Assembly: GCA_021783855.1 (NCBI GenBank)
Contig: JAJXTL010000018.1
Coordinates: forward strand, 1-29,864
Reading direction: 5' to 3'
From: Pseudomonadota bacterium
GTDB taxonomy: Bacteria; Pseudomonadota; Gammaproteobacteria; Burkholderiales; Gallionellaceae
DNA: 29,864 nt
The notes under the pieces were generated by a model. It did no database searches and was not told where the DNA came from. It saw nothing but the letters and a program-made list of their open reading frames with translations. Of the stretch, positions 12,770-21,268 are shown piece after piece. The position numbers and the translations under genes are program-made. Each line of letters starts with the position of its first letter. Position 1 is the stretch's first letter.

Positions 12770-15148
12770 TTATTTAATACAAACAGCGCGTATCTGATGC
12801 ATGTCGGTGATGCCTTGCAGCACTTTTTCCATGCCGTCCTGCTTCAGCGTGTGCATTCCCTCGTCCAGCGCGATGGAGAGCAGTTCGGCAACGCGCGCGC
12901 GTTCCTGTATCGCCTTTTTTACCGCATCGCTGCCGATCAGCAATTCATGCAACCCGACCCGCCCCCGATAACCGGTACCCGTGCATTTATCGCATCCCAC
13001 CGGCGTATACAGCGTAAATTGCTTCTTGTCATTGGCAAACAGCGTAAGCCATTGATCGTACAGCGCCTGGCTGGCAACTGCCGGATCCTTTTTCCAGATT
13101 GAAGTATGCTTCAATTCCTCGCTGTACTCTGCCAGCATGGCCTGCACCTCGTCCGCACTGGCGATATGCGGCTTCTTGCAATCGATGCACAAACGTTTGG
13201 CCAGACGCTGCGCCAGTATCCCCAGAAGCGCGTCCGAAAAGTTGAACGGATCCATGCCCATATCGAGCAGACGCAGTATGGATTCCGGCGCGCTGTTGGT
13301 ATGCAGGGTGGCGAATACCAGGTGGCCCGTCAGCGATGCTTCGATGCCGATAGAGACTGTTTCCTTGTCGCGCATTTCGCCGACCATGATCACGTCCGGG
13401 TCGGCGCGCAGAAAAGCGCGCATGATGGTCGGAAAGTCGAGGCCGGCTTTCTTGTTGATCTGTACCTGACGCAGGCCCTTCTGGGTGATTTCCACCGGGT
13501 CTTCAGCCGTCCATATCTTGGTTTCCGGCTTGTTGATGTATTTGAGTATGGAATGCAGGGTGGTGGTTTTGCCGGAGCCGGTCGGGCCGCACACGAAAAA
13601 CAAGCCATACGGTTTGCTCACCGTGCCCTTGATCAGCTCGTTATTGCGCGCCGAAAATCCCATCTTCTCAAGCGGCAGCGGTTCGCCGGACGCGAGTATA
13701 CGCATCACCACATCTTCCACACCGCCTTGTGAGGGTATGGTTGCCACGCGCAACTCGATGTCCAGCGGCCCGAATTTCTTGAATTTGATCTTGCCATCCT
13801 GCGGTCTGCGCTTTTCCGATATATCCAGATCGCACATGATCTTGATGCGTGTCACCAGTGCATTGCGGTAAGTGGACGGCACCTCGATGTAGTTGAGCAA
13901 TGAGCCGTCCTTGCGCAAGCGTATCTGCGTCTTTCCCTTGCCGGGCTGCGGTTCGACGTGAATATCGGAGGCGCCCATCCGGTAGGCATCCACGATGATC
14001 TTGTTGACCAGTTTGACCAGTTCGTTATCGGCTGCGGCATTGACATCATCCTGCGTGAGCGCAGGAATTTCATCTTCATCCCCGCCCATGCTGGACAGCA
14101 GATCGTCCATGGAGGATTCATCCACGGCGAAACCGCCTGAAGTGCCGGCCTCACCGCCGTAAAACGCATCCAGGGTCTGTATGAACTCGCGTTGCGAACA
14201 GACTTTGTAGACCAGCCGGTTCCTGGGAAAGATGTTGTTGACTACCCTGGAGCCTTGAATACGCTCAGGATCCGTGGTGAGGATCACCACGCCTTCCTGC
14301 GTTTCCTCTATCGGCAGCCAGTGACTGCTCTCGACATACTCGCGCTTCAAATTGCGCAGCAGGTCAGACGGCTTGATGCGATCCGCCCTGAACGGCTCGT
14401 AAGCAACTCCGAAAAAGCTGGACAATGCCTTGCCAAGTGCTGTGACAGTCACCTGAAATTCGTCGATCAGCACTTCCTCGATATCTACACCCTTGCGCCG
14501 CGCGGTGCGTGCTGCCAGCTCGAACTCGGCGGCAGACAGCACGGCACCGGATACCAGATAATCGTATTTGGTCTTGACCGCTGCCTTTTCCTGGCGCTGG
14601 CGCAGTGCCACAGCCATGGTTTGTGCCAGTTCCAGTACACCGTCTTCAACCATCGCTGAAAAAGGCGTGCCTGCCTTGTTGTTGATGACCTGTATCACAC
14701 CTACCAGATCGCCGCCATGCGCATCCACTATCGGTGCCACCATCATCTGTTTGGTACGATAACCGGTGCGCCTGTCTACTTCCTGCAAAAAGCGCAGATG
14801 CGGACTGTATTTGGACAGCTCCTGCTCATCATAAACGTCTTTGATATTGAGCAGTTTTTTGTTGACCGCCACATAGCCCGCTACACGCTGCGCGGCGATC
14901 GGTAACTTGAGATCCTTGAAGGAGTTAAGCCCCGTCTTGACCTTGGAGACCAGCGAGACATTGTCATCGCCCACCACGTAAATCGTCAGCCTGTCGGCGT
15001 TGAACAGGTTGCAAATATCACGGCTGACGTCCAGCATGATTTCGTCAATATTGCTGGTGGCGTGTATCTTGTTGGTGACGTGATTAAGGCTCTTGGTAAA
15101 CGCCAGTTTGGCGCTCATATCTTCGTCATTATTTGCCGCTGACTTCAT
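12770..15148 (-). CDS. GAF domain fused to a GspE/PilB-type secretion ATPase
   Basis: A 792-residue protein. A GAF sensor (residues about 25-185) is followed by a degenerate MshEN/T2SSE N-terminal domain (about 195-330) and a full GspE/PilB motor: Walker A GPTGSGKT (521-528), Asp box TAEDPVE (547-553), Walker B VIMVGEMRD (586-594), His box GHLVFATLHTNSA (608-620), and the zinc tetracysteine CIDC (654-657) with a later CDKC. Such ATPases power type II secretion or type IV pili, but no pilin, PilC/GspF or secretin gene is nearby. The canonical RLG c-di-GMP-binding motif of MshEN is not visible. I chose the ATG at 15148 because AGGAG stands 5 bases before it; an upstream ATG at 15172 has no such site. 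Confidence 0.93.
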   Translation of the reverse strand: MKSAANNDEDMSAKLAFTKSLNHVTNKIHATSNIDEIMLDVSRDICNLFNADRLTIYVVGDDNVSLVSKVKTGLNSFKDLKLPIAAQRVAGYVAVNKKLLNIKDVYDEQELSKYSPHLRFLQEVDRRTGYRTKQMMVAPIVDAHGGDLVGVIQVINNKAGTPFSAMVEDGVLELAQTMAVALRQRQEKAAVKTKYDYLVSGAVLSAAEFELAARTARRKGVDIEEVLIDEFQVTVTALGKALSSFFGVAYEPFRADRIKPSDLLRNLKREYVESSHWLPIEETQEGVVILTTDPERIQGSRVVNNIFPRNRLVYKVCSQREFIQTLDAFYGGEAGTSGGFAVDESSMDDLLSSMGGDEDEIPALTQDDVNAAADNELVKLVNKIIVDAYRMGASDIHVEPQPGKGKTQIRLRKDGSLLNYIEVPSTYRNALVTRIKIMCDLDISEKRRPQDGKIKFKKFGPLDIELRVATIPSQGGVEDVVMRILASGEPLPLEKMGFSARNNELIKGTVSKPYGLFFVCGPTGSGKTTTLHSILKYINKPETKIWTAEDPVEITQKGLRQVQINKKAGLDFPTIMRAFLRADPDVIMVGEMRDKETVSIGIEASLTGHLVFATLHTNSAPESILRLLDMGMDPFNFSDALLGILAQRLAKRLCIDCKKPHIASADEVQAMLAEYSEELKHTSIWKKDPAVASQALYDQWLTLFANDKKQFTLYTPVGCDKCTGTGYRGRVGLHELLIGSDAVKKAIQERARVAELLSIALDEGMHTLKQDGMEKVLQGITDMHQIRAVCIK

Positions 15149-15211
15149 TGCTGCTCCTGTCTTGCCGTACATGTTTCGCCTTATGTCTGCGCGTTGAATT
15201 GGCGCCGATCT

Positions 15212-15976
15212 CTAAAATAAAAATTCCTGATTGTTCAGTAACATTTTAGGGGCGGCGCGATCCGCACAGGTTCTAATTTCGGTCATAATCAGCTCTACCT
15301 CGTCAGGTTTCAGATGCGTGATAAAAACTTCGGCATCGCCATTAAACTTGGCCAATTCATCCGCCAGCAGACTCGGACATAAGTGTTTGGCACGCGCAGC
15401 CAATTCCATTTCACCGTTGGAAAAGGCGGTTTCAATAATCAGGTAGCGTAAATTCTCAATCCGGTTCACCACGCTCCACAAGCTGTCGTTCACATGGGTG
15501 TCTCCACTGAACACCAGGCTGCCCTGACCGCTGTCGAGGTGGTAGCCCACTGCCGGAACGGTGTGGTTGGCTGGAATGGCAGAAATCCTGCGTCCCTGCA
15601 AGTCGATCACTTCGCCAAGCGTGATGGACTGATAGCGCATGACCGGTTGCAAGCCATTATAAATTTCGCTGAAATCGGGCCAGATTTTCCAGTTGAAAAT
15701 ATGCTGCCTGAGTATCTCCAGCGTGTCGCTGATGGCGTACACGGTCACCGGACGGTTGCGCATCCCCATCACGCTGTCCAGCAACAAGGGCAGGCTGCAG
15801 ATGTGATCCATATGGGAGTGCGTGATGAAAATATGGTCTATTTTGCTCAGTTCGGCAAGACTTAACTCACCCACACCCGTACCCGCATCGATCAGAATGT
15901 CATGATCGATCACGAACGAAGTGGTGCGCAAACTGCCACCGATCCCGCCACTACACCCTAATACTCTAAATTTCAT
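15212..15976 (-). CDS. Metallo-beta-lactamase-fold hydrolase, cyclic-nucleotide phosphodiesterase-like
   Basis: A 254-residue single-domain enzyme with the metal-binding motif HSHMDH (53-58), a later NHTVPAVGYHL block, the SGDT metal aspartate and a C-terminal ITHLKPDE histidine. The text around HSHMDH (ICSLPLLLDS) resembles the class II cyclic-nucleotide phosphodiesterase signature, so cAMP or cGMP is a possible substrate; a tRNase Z-like or other phosphodiesterase activity cannot be excluded. It sits between the FHA gene (42 bp upstream) and the GAF-ATPase gene (63 bp downstream), which suggests a nucleotide-signalling role. Confidence 0.82.
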   Translation of the reverse strand: MKFRVLGCSGGIGGSLRTTSFVIDHDILIDAGTGVGELSLAELSKIDHIFITHSHMDHICSLPLLLDSVMGMRNRPVTVYAISDTLEILRQHIFNWKIWPDFSEIYNGLQPVMRYQSITLGEVIDLQGRRISAIPANHTVPAVGYHLDSGQGSLVFSGDTHVNDSLWSVVNRIENLRYLIIETAFSNGEMELAARAKHLCPSLLADELAKFNGDAEVFITHLKPDEVELIMTEIRTCADRAAPKMLLNNQEFLF

Positions 15977-16018
15977 GCCTGACCGCTTTCTGCCGTTTCA
16001 GCAAACCTGAAGATCCGG

Positions 16019-16783
16019 TCAGCTTTTGAAAAAAAACTCCATCTTGACGCCGGCAAGTTCGATCAGATCGTGATCTTTCAACTGACAGGGATGAGCGCCC
16101 AGCAACTCACCGTTCACGTAAGGATGACTCTTCCCTTCAACATGGGTAATGAAAAATCCCTGGGGGCGGCGTGTCAGCACGGCTACCTGCACGCCCGGTT
16201 TACCCAGAGTAGTTAGGCCTTTCACCAGTTCCAGCTCCTTGCCGGTATTCGGACCATTCAAAACTTGTATCGCCGCACGAACTGATGGCGGTGTAACCGG
16301 GGCGGGGGGCACGGGCGATGCCGCCTGCGGAGCTGCTTCAGGTGCAACTTCGCTTGCAGCCATCCTTTCGGGCTCAATTACGGACGGGCTCTGGAAGTAT
16401 CCCGTATCCCCGGATTTTTCGACCGGTGACGGCGCCAGCGGAGCACGCATGATCATGGTTTTTTCAAACTCGGCGGCGCTCGTTTGACTGACATGATCGT
16501 TCAGGTACTTCAGCTTGTACTTGCCGATCTCAATGACGTCATTGTTTTGTAGAAAATGCTTTTTGACCGGCATCCCGTTGACCACCACGCCGTTGGTGCT
16601 ATCCAGGTCTTCCATGAAAGAATCATTCAGGATAGTAACGATCGCCGCATGCTGTCCGCTCACGGCAAGATTGTTGATGACTATGTCATTGTCCGCCTTG
16701 CGTCCTATGGTCATGCGTTCTTTCTCCAGGGCGTAATCCTGAATCAACGCCCCATCCAGGCTCAGTATCAATTTTGCAGTCAT
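16019..16783 (-). CDS. Protein with two FHA domains
   Basis: Reads phosphothreonine marks on partner proteins. Numbering here is from a GTG at 16789. The N-terminal FHA domain (about 5-95) has the canonical GRKADNDIVI (G29, R30), the VSGQHAAI helix (S44, H47) and DLDSTNGVVVNG (N66, G67). A Pro/Ala-rich linker (about 110-165) leads to a second FHA-like domain (about 168-256) that lacks the GR...S..H set and is probably degenerate. I take the ATG at 16783 (254 residues) as the start; the GTG at 16789 is equally near to AAGGAG and cannot be excluded. It starts 15 bp after the PP2C stop and is surely co-transcribed with it. Confidence 0.9.
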   Translation of the reverse strand: MTAKLILSLDGALIQDYALEKERMTIGRKADNDIVINNLAVSGQHAAIVTILNDSFMEDLDSTNGVVVNGMPVKKHFLQNNDVIEIGKYKLKYLNDHVSQTSAAEFEKTMIMRAPLAPSPVEKSGDTGYFQSPSVIEPERMAASEVAPEAAPQAASPVPPAPVTPPSVRAAIQVLNGPNTGKELELVKGLTTLGKPGVQVAVLTRRPQGFFITHVEGKSHPYVNGELLGAHPCQLKDHDLIELAGVKMEFFFKS

Positions 16784-16797
16784 CGTCACGCCTCTCC

Positions 16798-17625
16798 TTA
16801 CTTCTTAAACCAATTGAGCAATTTTTTCAGCCGGCTGCGTGGCTGTGCAAATTCCTGGCATACCTTGACCAGAATCACCGAAACATTATCTTTGCCGCCA
16901 TTATCATTTGCGGTCTGGATTAACTGCTGTGCGGCAAGCTTCAGGTTGCCCTGCATCGCATACAGTATAGATTGAATATCGTCATCTTCCACCATATCGT
17001 TCAGCCCATCCGAACAGAACAGGTAGATATCTCCCACCGCCGCATCATGCAGATGAATTTCCGGGGTCAGGTCGGCATCGATGCCGACGGCGCGGGTCAC
17101 CAGATTCTTGTTCTGCGAATGACGCGCATTCTCAACGCTGATCATCCCGCAATCTATCTGCTCCTGCAACAAGGAATGGTCTCGGGTGATCGCCTCCAGC
17201 GTCTCGCCGCGCAAGCGGTACAGGCGCGAGTCACCGACGTGACCTACCACCACCCGGTTATCATAAAACAGCGCTGAAACAATGGTCGTGCCCATCCCGG
17301 CATATTGCGCTTCATTCGTCGCCGCCTGATAGATGGAGGCATTGGCTTTTTGTATGCTGCGGATGAGCAAGGTGACAGCCAGCTCCTCACCCGTTTCACC
17401 TTCACGCTCTATGGGGCTGGCTTTTTTCAGTTGAGGCGCGATTTCTGCCGCCATGACAGATACAGCGATGCCGCTCGCAACCTCGCCGGCGTTGTAACCG
17501 CCCATGCCATCCGCCAGCACCACCAGACCGCATGCGGCGTCGAAGGCTACGCTGTCCTCATTATGAGCGCGCACCATGCCGGAATCGGTCAGTGCCACGA
17601 TTTCCAGCGCTTCTTCCAGTTTCAT
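16798..17625 (-). CDS. PP2C-family Ser/Thr protein phosphatase
   Basis: A 275-residue soluble phosphatase of the PrpC/Stp1 type. The metal-binding motifs are in place: SGMVRAHNEDS (N22, E23, D24), VLADGMGGYNAGEVAS (D39, G40), VVGHVGDSRLYRLR, LFCSDGLNDMVEDDD and NDNGGKDNVSVILV. It removes phosphates from Ser/Thr residues. The adjacent FHA gene is the classic partner of such a phosphatase, but the matching protein kinase is not in this window. AAGGGG stands 4 bases before the ATG, and the gene follows the universal stress protein by 8 bp. Confidence 0.95.
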   Translation of the reverse strand: MKLEEALEIVALTDSGMVRAHNEDSVAFDAACGLVVLADGMGGYNAGEVASGIAVSVMAAEIAPQLKKASPIEREGETGEELAVTLLIRSIQKANASIYQAATNEAQYAGMGTTIVSALFYDNRVVVGHVGDSRLYRLRGETLEAITRDHSLLQEQIDCGMISVENARHSQNKNLVTRAVGIDADLTPEIHLHDAAVGDIYLFCSDGLNDMVEDDDIQSILYAMQGNLKLAAQQLIQTANDNGGKDNVSVILVKVCQEFAQPRSRLKKLLNWFKK

Positions 17626-17633
17626 ACCACCCC

Positions 17634-18059
17634 TTATTTGATCAGCAACACCGGACAGTCAGCCAGGTGCAATACCTTGGATACCACCGAACCTAACAGA
17701 AACATCTGCAATCCGCCCTGACCCTGCCTGCACATCACAATCTGATCCACACCCTGTTCACGCGCATATTGTGCAATTGCATCGGCAGGGCTACCTATGC
17801 TGATATGGTACTGATACGGAATCTGCGCAGCATCCAGTGCTGCGCGCGCCACTTGCAGTGCGGCCATGCCCTGTTCACGGTAGTAGTCGTTGATGGTGTC
17901 CTGATTGATAAACAGTTTGACGTTACCCGTCGCCACTTTCCATTGTACATTCAGCAATAACACTTCAGGCGCATCCCCGAACATATCGCGGTGGCCGATA
18001 AAATAATCTACCGCACGCTGTGAACCGGCGGAACCGTCTAACGGAATCAGTATTTTCAT
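17634..18059 (-). CDS. Universal stress protein (UspA family)
   Basis: A single-domain 141-residue Usp protein starting MKILIPLDGSAGSQRAV and ending with the usual strand CPVLLIK. The ATP-binding pattern G-2x-G-9x-G-S is nearly complete: G113, then nine residues, then G123-S124. The first glycine is replaced by cysteine (C110). ATP binding is therefore likely but not assured. It overlaps the end of terC by 4 bp (ATGA) and lies 8 bp before the PP2C gene, so it belongs to the same transcript. Confidence 0.92.
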   Translation of the reverse strand: MKILIPLDGSAGSQRAVDYFIGHRDMFGDAPEVLLLNVQWKVATGNVKLFINQDTINDYYREQGMAALQVARAALDAAQIPYQYHISIGSPADAIAQYAREQGVDQIVMCRQGQGGLQMFLLGSVVSKVLHLADCPVLLIK

Positions 18060-18829
18060 CGCATGCCCTTATCCTCGTTTTCCGGCACGACAGACCTCCC
18101 GTCGACCAGATCAATAGCTTTTCCTTCGGTAATTCGGCGAAACGCCAGCAACTTGCCGGCTGCTAGTACCAGCAAGGCTGAACCCGCCGGGATCAGCCAG
18201 TGCAGCCAATGCCGCTCTTCCAGCATATGCGCAAACCCTGAACTGAGCTCAGTCGAAGTGAGCGCTTCGGATACCAGCATTTCCCCCGCCACATAACCCA
18301 ACAGTGCGCCGCCAGCATAAATGATGTAGGGAAAACGATCTATCAGTTTCAGCACCAGCTGACTGCTCCAGGCGATTAACGGTATGCTGATCAGCAAACC
18401 GAACACCAGCAGCGGCACATTGCCTTTGGCCGCCGCGGCAACCCCCAGCACATTGTCCAGACTCATCACAAAATCGGCAATGATAATGGTCTTGACCGCC
18501 CCGATCAGTCGTGCATCGGCCTTGATGCTGCCTTCGTCGTGTTCGTCTTCCGGCAGAATCAGTTTGATCCCTATCCAGATCAGCAGCATGGCGCCCACCA
18601 GCTTGAGATAGGGCAAGGAGAGCAGGCTGACTGCAAAAAAAGTCAGCACGATGCGCAACAATACGGCGCCGGCCATACCGAACAGAACCCCTTTTTTACG
18701 TTGCGCTGCCGGCAGATTGCGGCAAGCGAGTGCAATGACCACGGCATTATCACCGGACAGCAACACGTCTATCATGATGATTTTCAGCACATCCACCCAG
18801 AATGGGGCGGTAGCAAGCATTTCTAACAT
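18056..18829 (-). CDS. TerC-family integral membrane protein
   Basis: A 257-residue protein with about seven to eight membrane spans and both TerC hallmark blocks: DVLLSGDNAVVIALA (D21, D27, N28) and DFVMSLDNVLGVAAAAKGN. Members of the YjbE/Alx/MntP-like TerC group export Mn(II) or affect metal and tellurite tolerance. Metal efflux is the family inference, not shown here. AAAGG stands 6 bases before the ATG. It is the first gene of the signalling cluster, and the gap to sucD on its upstream side holds a heptanucleotide repeat element. Confidence 0.9.
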   Translation of the reverse strand: MLEMLATAPFWVDVLKIIMIDVLLSGDNAVVIALACRNLPAAQRKKGVLFGMAGAVLLRIVLTFFAVSLLSLPYLKLVGAMLLIWIGIKLILPEDEHDEGSIKADARLIGAVKTIIIADFVMSLDNVLGVAAAAKGNVPLLVFGLLISIPLIAWSSQLVLKLIDRFPYIIYAGGALLGYVAGEMLVSEALTSTELSSGFAHMLEERHWLHWLIPAGSALLVLAAGKLLAFRRITEGKAIDLVDGRSVVPENEDKGMR

Positions 18830-18848
18830 TGAGAACCTTTAAAAAATG

Positions 18849-18906
18849 GTGAGTGGTAAATAGAGAGCGGTGAGTGGAAAAACCTAGCTCCCTACTTACT
18901 ACTCGC
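18849..18906. repeat. Second, shorter heptanucleotide inverted array
   Basis: Four 7-bp units (18849-18876: GTGAGTG, GTAAATA, GAGAGCG, GTGAGTG) face two complementary units (TACTTAC, TACTCGC at 18893-18906) across 16 bp. It is the same family as 12644-12764. The right arm forms the last codons and stop codon of sucD, so the repeat is part of the coding end. It may act as a weak terminator or mRNA-stabilising hairpin between sucD and terC. Confidence 0.7.
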
Positions 18907-19779
18907 CAGTAGCTTCTGCATCACTCTTCCCATTTCGGCGGGATTGCGCGTGATATGTATACCGCATTCCTCCATCACCGCCAGCTTGTCTTCAGCGCCG
19001 CCCTGACCACCGGAAATGATGGCGCCGGCATGACCCATGCGCTTGCCCGGCGGTGCGGTGATGCCTGCGATAAAACCGACCACCGGTTTTTTCATATTAT
19101 CCCTGATCCAGCGTGCGCAGGTTTCCTCGTCGCTGCCGCCGATTTCACCTACCATGATCACCGCGTCCGTTTCCGGGTCATCGTTGAACAGGCGCATCAC
19201 ATCCAGATGTTTCAGGCCGTTGATCGGATCGCCGCCGATGCCGATGCAGGATGACTGCCCGAGACCTAACGCGGTGAGTTGTCCGACAGCCTCATAGGTC
19301 AGCGTACCGGAGCGCGACACCACGCCGATGCGCCCCTTTTTGTGGATGTGTCCCGGCATGATGCCGATCTTGATTTCATCGGGTGTAATCACCCCAGGGC
19401 AGTTCGGGCCGATCAACAGGGTGCGACGGCCGGCCATTTTGTAGCGCGTCTTCAGCATGTCATGCACCGGAATGCCCTCGGTGATGCAGATCACCAGATC
19501 CAGATCGGCACAGACTGCCTCGTCGATCGCGGCGGCAGCGTAGGCGGGCGGCACGTAAATGACAGAAACTGTTGCGCCGGTCTGCTCTTTAGCTTCTTTT
19601 ACGCTGTTGTAGATCGGCACACCCTCGAAACTCTGCCCGCCCTTGTTCGGCGTGACGCCGGCGACAAAACAGTTGGCGCCGTTGGCATAACCCAAACAGC
19701 TTATAGTATGGAACTGACCGACTTTGCCGGTCATTCCCTGAGTCATCACCCTGGTGTTCTTATCGACAAGTATGGACAT
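18892..19779 (-). CDS. sucD: Succinate-CoA ligase (ADP-forming), alpha subunit
   Basis: Catalyses, with SucB/SucC-type beta subunit, the interconversion of succinyl-CoA and succinate with nucleotide phosphorylation in the TCA cycle. The 295-residue length is typical. The CoA-binding N-terminal part ([30 protein letters not shown]), the IGPNCPG block and the phosphohistidine loop [14 protein letters not shown] (H250) are all present. I chose the ATG at 19779: it is preceded by GAGGAG, overlaps the sucC stop by one base (TAATG) and matches the usual [11 protein letters not shown] beginning; a longer upstream frame is an artefact of sucC. The last codons run into the heptanucleotide repeat. Confidence 0.98.
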   Translation of the reverse strand: MSILVDKNTRVMTQGMTGKVGQFHTISCLGYANGANCFVAGVTPNKGGQSFEGVPIYNSVKEAKEQTGATVSVIYVPPAYAAAAIDEAVCADLDLVICITEGIPVHDMLKTRYKMAGRRTLLIGPNCPGVITPDEIKIGIMPGHIHKKGRIGVVSRSGTLTYEAVGQLTALGLGQSSCIGIGGDPINGLKHLDVMRLFNDDPETDAVIMVGEIGGSDEETCARWIRDNMKKPVVGFIAGITAPPGKRMGHAGAIISGGQGGAEDKLAVMEECGIHITRNPAEMGRVMQKLLASSK

Positions 19780-20945
19780 TATTTGCTCCTCGCGGCGGCA
19801 ACCGCTTTTTGCGCGGCATCCGCCATATCGCTTCCCGAAATAATCGGCAGACCCGATTCCGCCAGGATTTTCTTGCCCAGTTCCACGTTGGTTCCTTCCA
19901 GACGCACCACCAGCGGCACGTTCAAGTGCACCTCGCGCACGGCCGCCACGATACCCTCGGCAATCACGTCGCACTTCATGATGCCGCCGAATATGTTGAC
20001 CAGTATGGCTTTCAGGTTGGGATTCTTCAGCATCAGCTTGAACGCTTCGGCAACCTTCTCGCGGCTCGCCCCGCCGCCCACATCGAGGAAGTTCGCCGGA
20101 TTGCCGCCATACAGCTTGATGATATCCATGGTCGCCATTGCAAGTCCGGCTCCATTCACCAGACAGGCGATATCGCCGTCCAGCGAGATGTAGCTCAGAT
20201 CGAATCTGGATGCCTCGACTTCGGCCGGATCTTCCTCATCCAGGTCGCGGTAAGCGGTGATTTCCGGGTGCCGGTATAGTGCGTTGGAATCGAAATTGAA
20301 CTTGGCATCCAGCGCCAGCGTACTGCCGTCCAAGGTTAACACCAGCGGATTGATTTCCGCCAGCATCGCATCCTTCTCCACGAAGGCCCGATACAAACCT
20401 TGCAGTACCTGCACCGCACCCGCGATTGATGCATCCGGAATGCCGATTCGGCGCGCGACCTCTGCCGCCTCGTCAATCATCAGTCCTGCGACCGGATCGA
20501 TGCGCAGGGTATGAATCATCGACGGGCTGACTTTGGCAACCTCCTCGATTTCCATGCCGCCTTCGCTGCTGGCCAGCAAGGCCACGCGCTGACTCTCACG
20601 GTCGACTACCATGCCGAGGTAAAATTCGCGGACGATCTGTGCGCCTTGTTCTACCAGCAGGCGACGTACCAACTGGCCTTCCGGTCCTGTCTGATGTGTG
20701 ACCAGATGCATACCGAGTATCTGTTGTGCGGCAGCGCGCACTTCTTCAAGGCTATGCGCGACTTTCACGCCGCCTCCCTTGCCACGGCCTCCCGCGTGTA
20801 TCTGCGCCTTCACCACCCAGACCGCGCCGCCCAACTCACGGGCTGCTGTTACCGCCTCATCAACGGTGAAGCACGCTGTCCCGCGCGGCGTGGGTACGCC
20901 AAACTGGCGCAGGATCTCTTTTCCCTGATATTCGTGAATTTTCAT
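19779..20945 (-). CDS. sucC: Succinate-CoA ligase (ADP-forming), beta subunit
   Basis: A 388-residue ATP-grasp protein of standard length. It begins [22 protein letters not shown], has the nucleotide-binding stretch [18 protein letters not shown] near residue 46, AEINPLVLT near 198, and the C-terminal ligase part [18 protein letters not shown]. It provides the nucleotide- and succinate-binding half of the enzyme. It is translationally coupled to sucD (one-base overlap). No Shine-Dalgarno is visible before its ATG; instead a hairpin element ends 14 nt upstream. sucAB are not adjacent in this window. Confidence 0.98.
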   Translation of the reverse strand: MKIHEYQGKEILRQFGVPTPRGTACFTVDEAVTAARELGGAVWVVKAQIHAGGRGKGGGVKVAHSLEEVRAAAQQILGMHLVTHQTGPEGQLVRRLLVEQGAQIVREFYLGMVVDRESQRVALLASSEGGMEIEEVAKVSPSMIHTLRIDPVAGLMIDEAAEVARRIGIPDASIAGAVQVLQGLYRAFVEKDAMLAEINPLVLTLDGSTLALDAKFNFDSNALYRHPEITAYRDLDEEDPAEVEASRFDLSYISLDGDIACLVNGAGLAMATMDIIKLYGGNPANFLDVGGGASREKVAEAFKLMLKNPNLKAILVNIFGGIMKCDVIAEGIVAAVREVHLNVPLVVRLEGTNVELGKKILAESGLPIISGSDMADAAQKAVAAARSK

Positions 20946-21268
20946 AATAATCGTTTAACGGGCATGGCCTGCAACCACCCCAAAAAAATAAAAATAGCCA
21001 TGCCCTGGCACCCTCGCTACGCTTTCTCTCTCCCGAACCCCGCTCCGCGCCCCACGACTGGCTTTGCACACCCAGTCGACTCATGCGGAGGGAACCTGGC
21101 TTCCCGAAACTCCGCCTTCGTCCCGAAGGGCGAGGGAACAAACGAACCGCTGCGCGAGCTTTAAGTTTAATGACTGCGTCACCTGCGCACAGGCGCAATC
21201 TTACCGAATAATCAGGCAGCATGGCGAGATTTACACAAGACTTCCCCCGTGCATGGAATCAAACAGCT
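20946..21268. other. 323-bp sucC leader region, rich in inverted repeats
   Basis: Lies between the ppsA stop and the sucC start. It includes the hairpin element described separately (20957-21005), a perfect 7-bp stem CGACTGG/CCAGTCG (21055-21061 and 21072-21078) and the small stem CTTCG-TCC-CGAAG near 21116-21128. No recognisable gene lies here. A long leader with several hairpins suggests post-transcriptional control or a nest of dispersed repeats; sequence alone cannot tell. Confidence 0.5.
20957..21005 (-). promoter_or_regulatory. Conserved hairpin element before sucC (copy 1)
   Basis: In gene sense it reads GGGCATGGC, an AT-rich stretch, the loop block GGGGTGGTTGCA, then GCCATGCCCGTTA, and it ends 14 nt before the sucC ATG. 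The 9-bp stem is perfect. The same stem, loop block and spacing occur before argC (28418-28468). Role unknown: a cis-acting RNA or a dispersed palindromic repeat. Confidence 0.6.

Noticed and set aside
19279..20193. Long open frame (304 codons) antisense to sucC and sucD
   Set aside because: It is low-complexity in character and the opposite strand is unquestionably sucCD.
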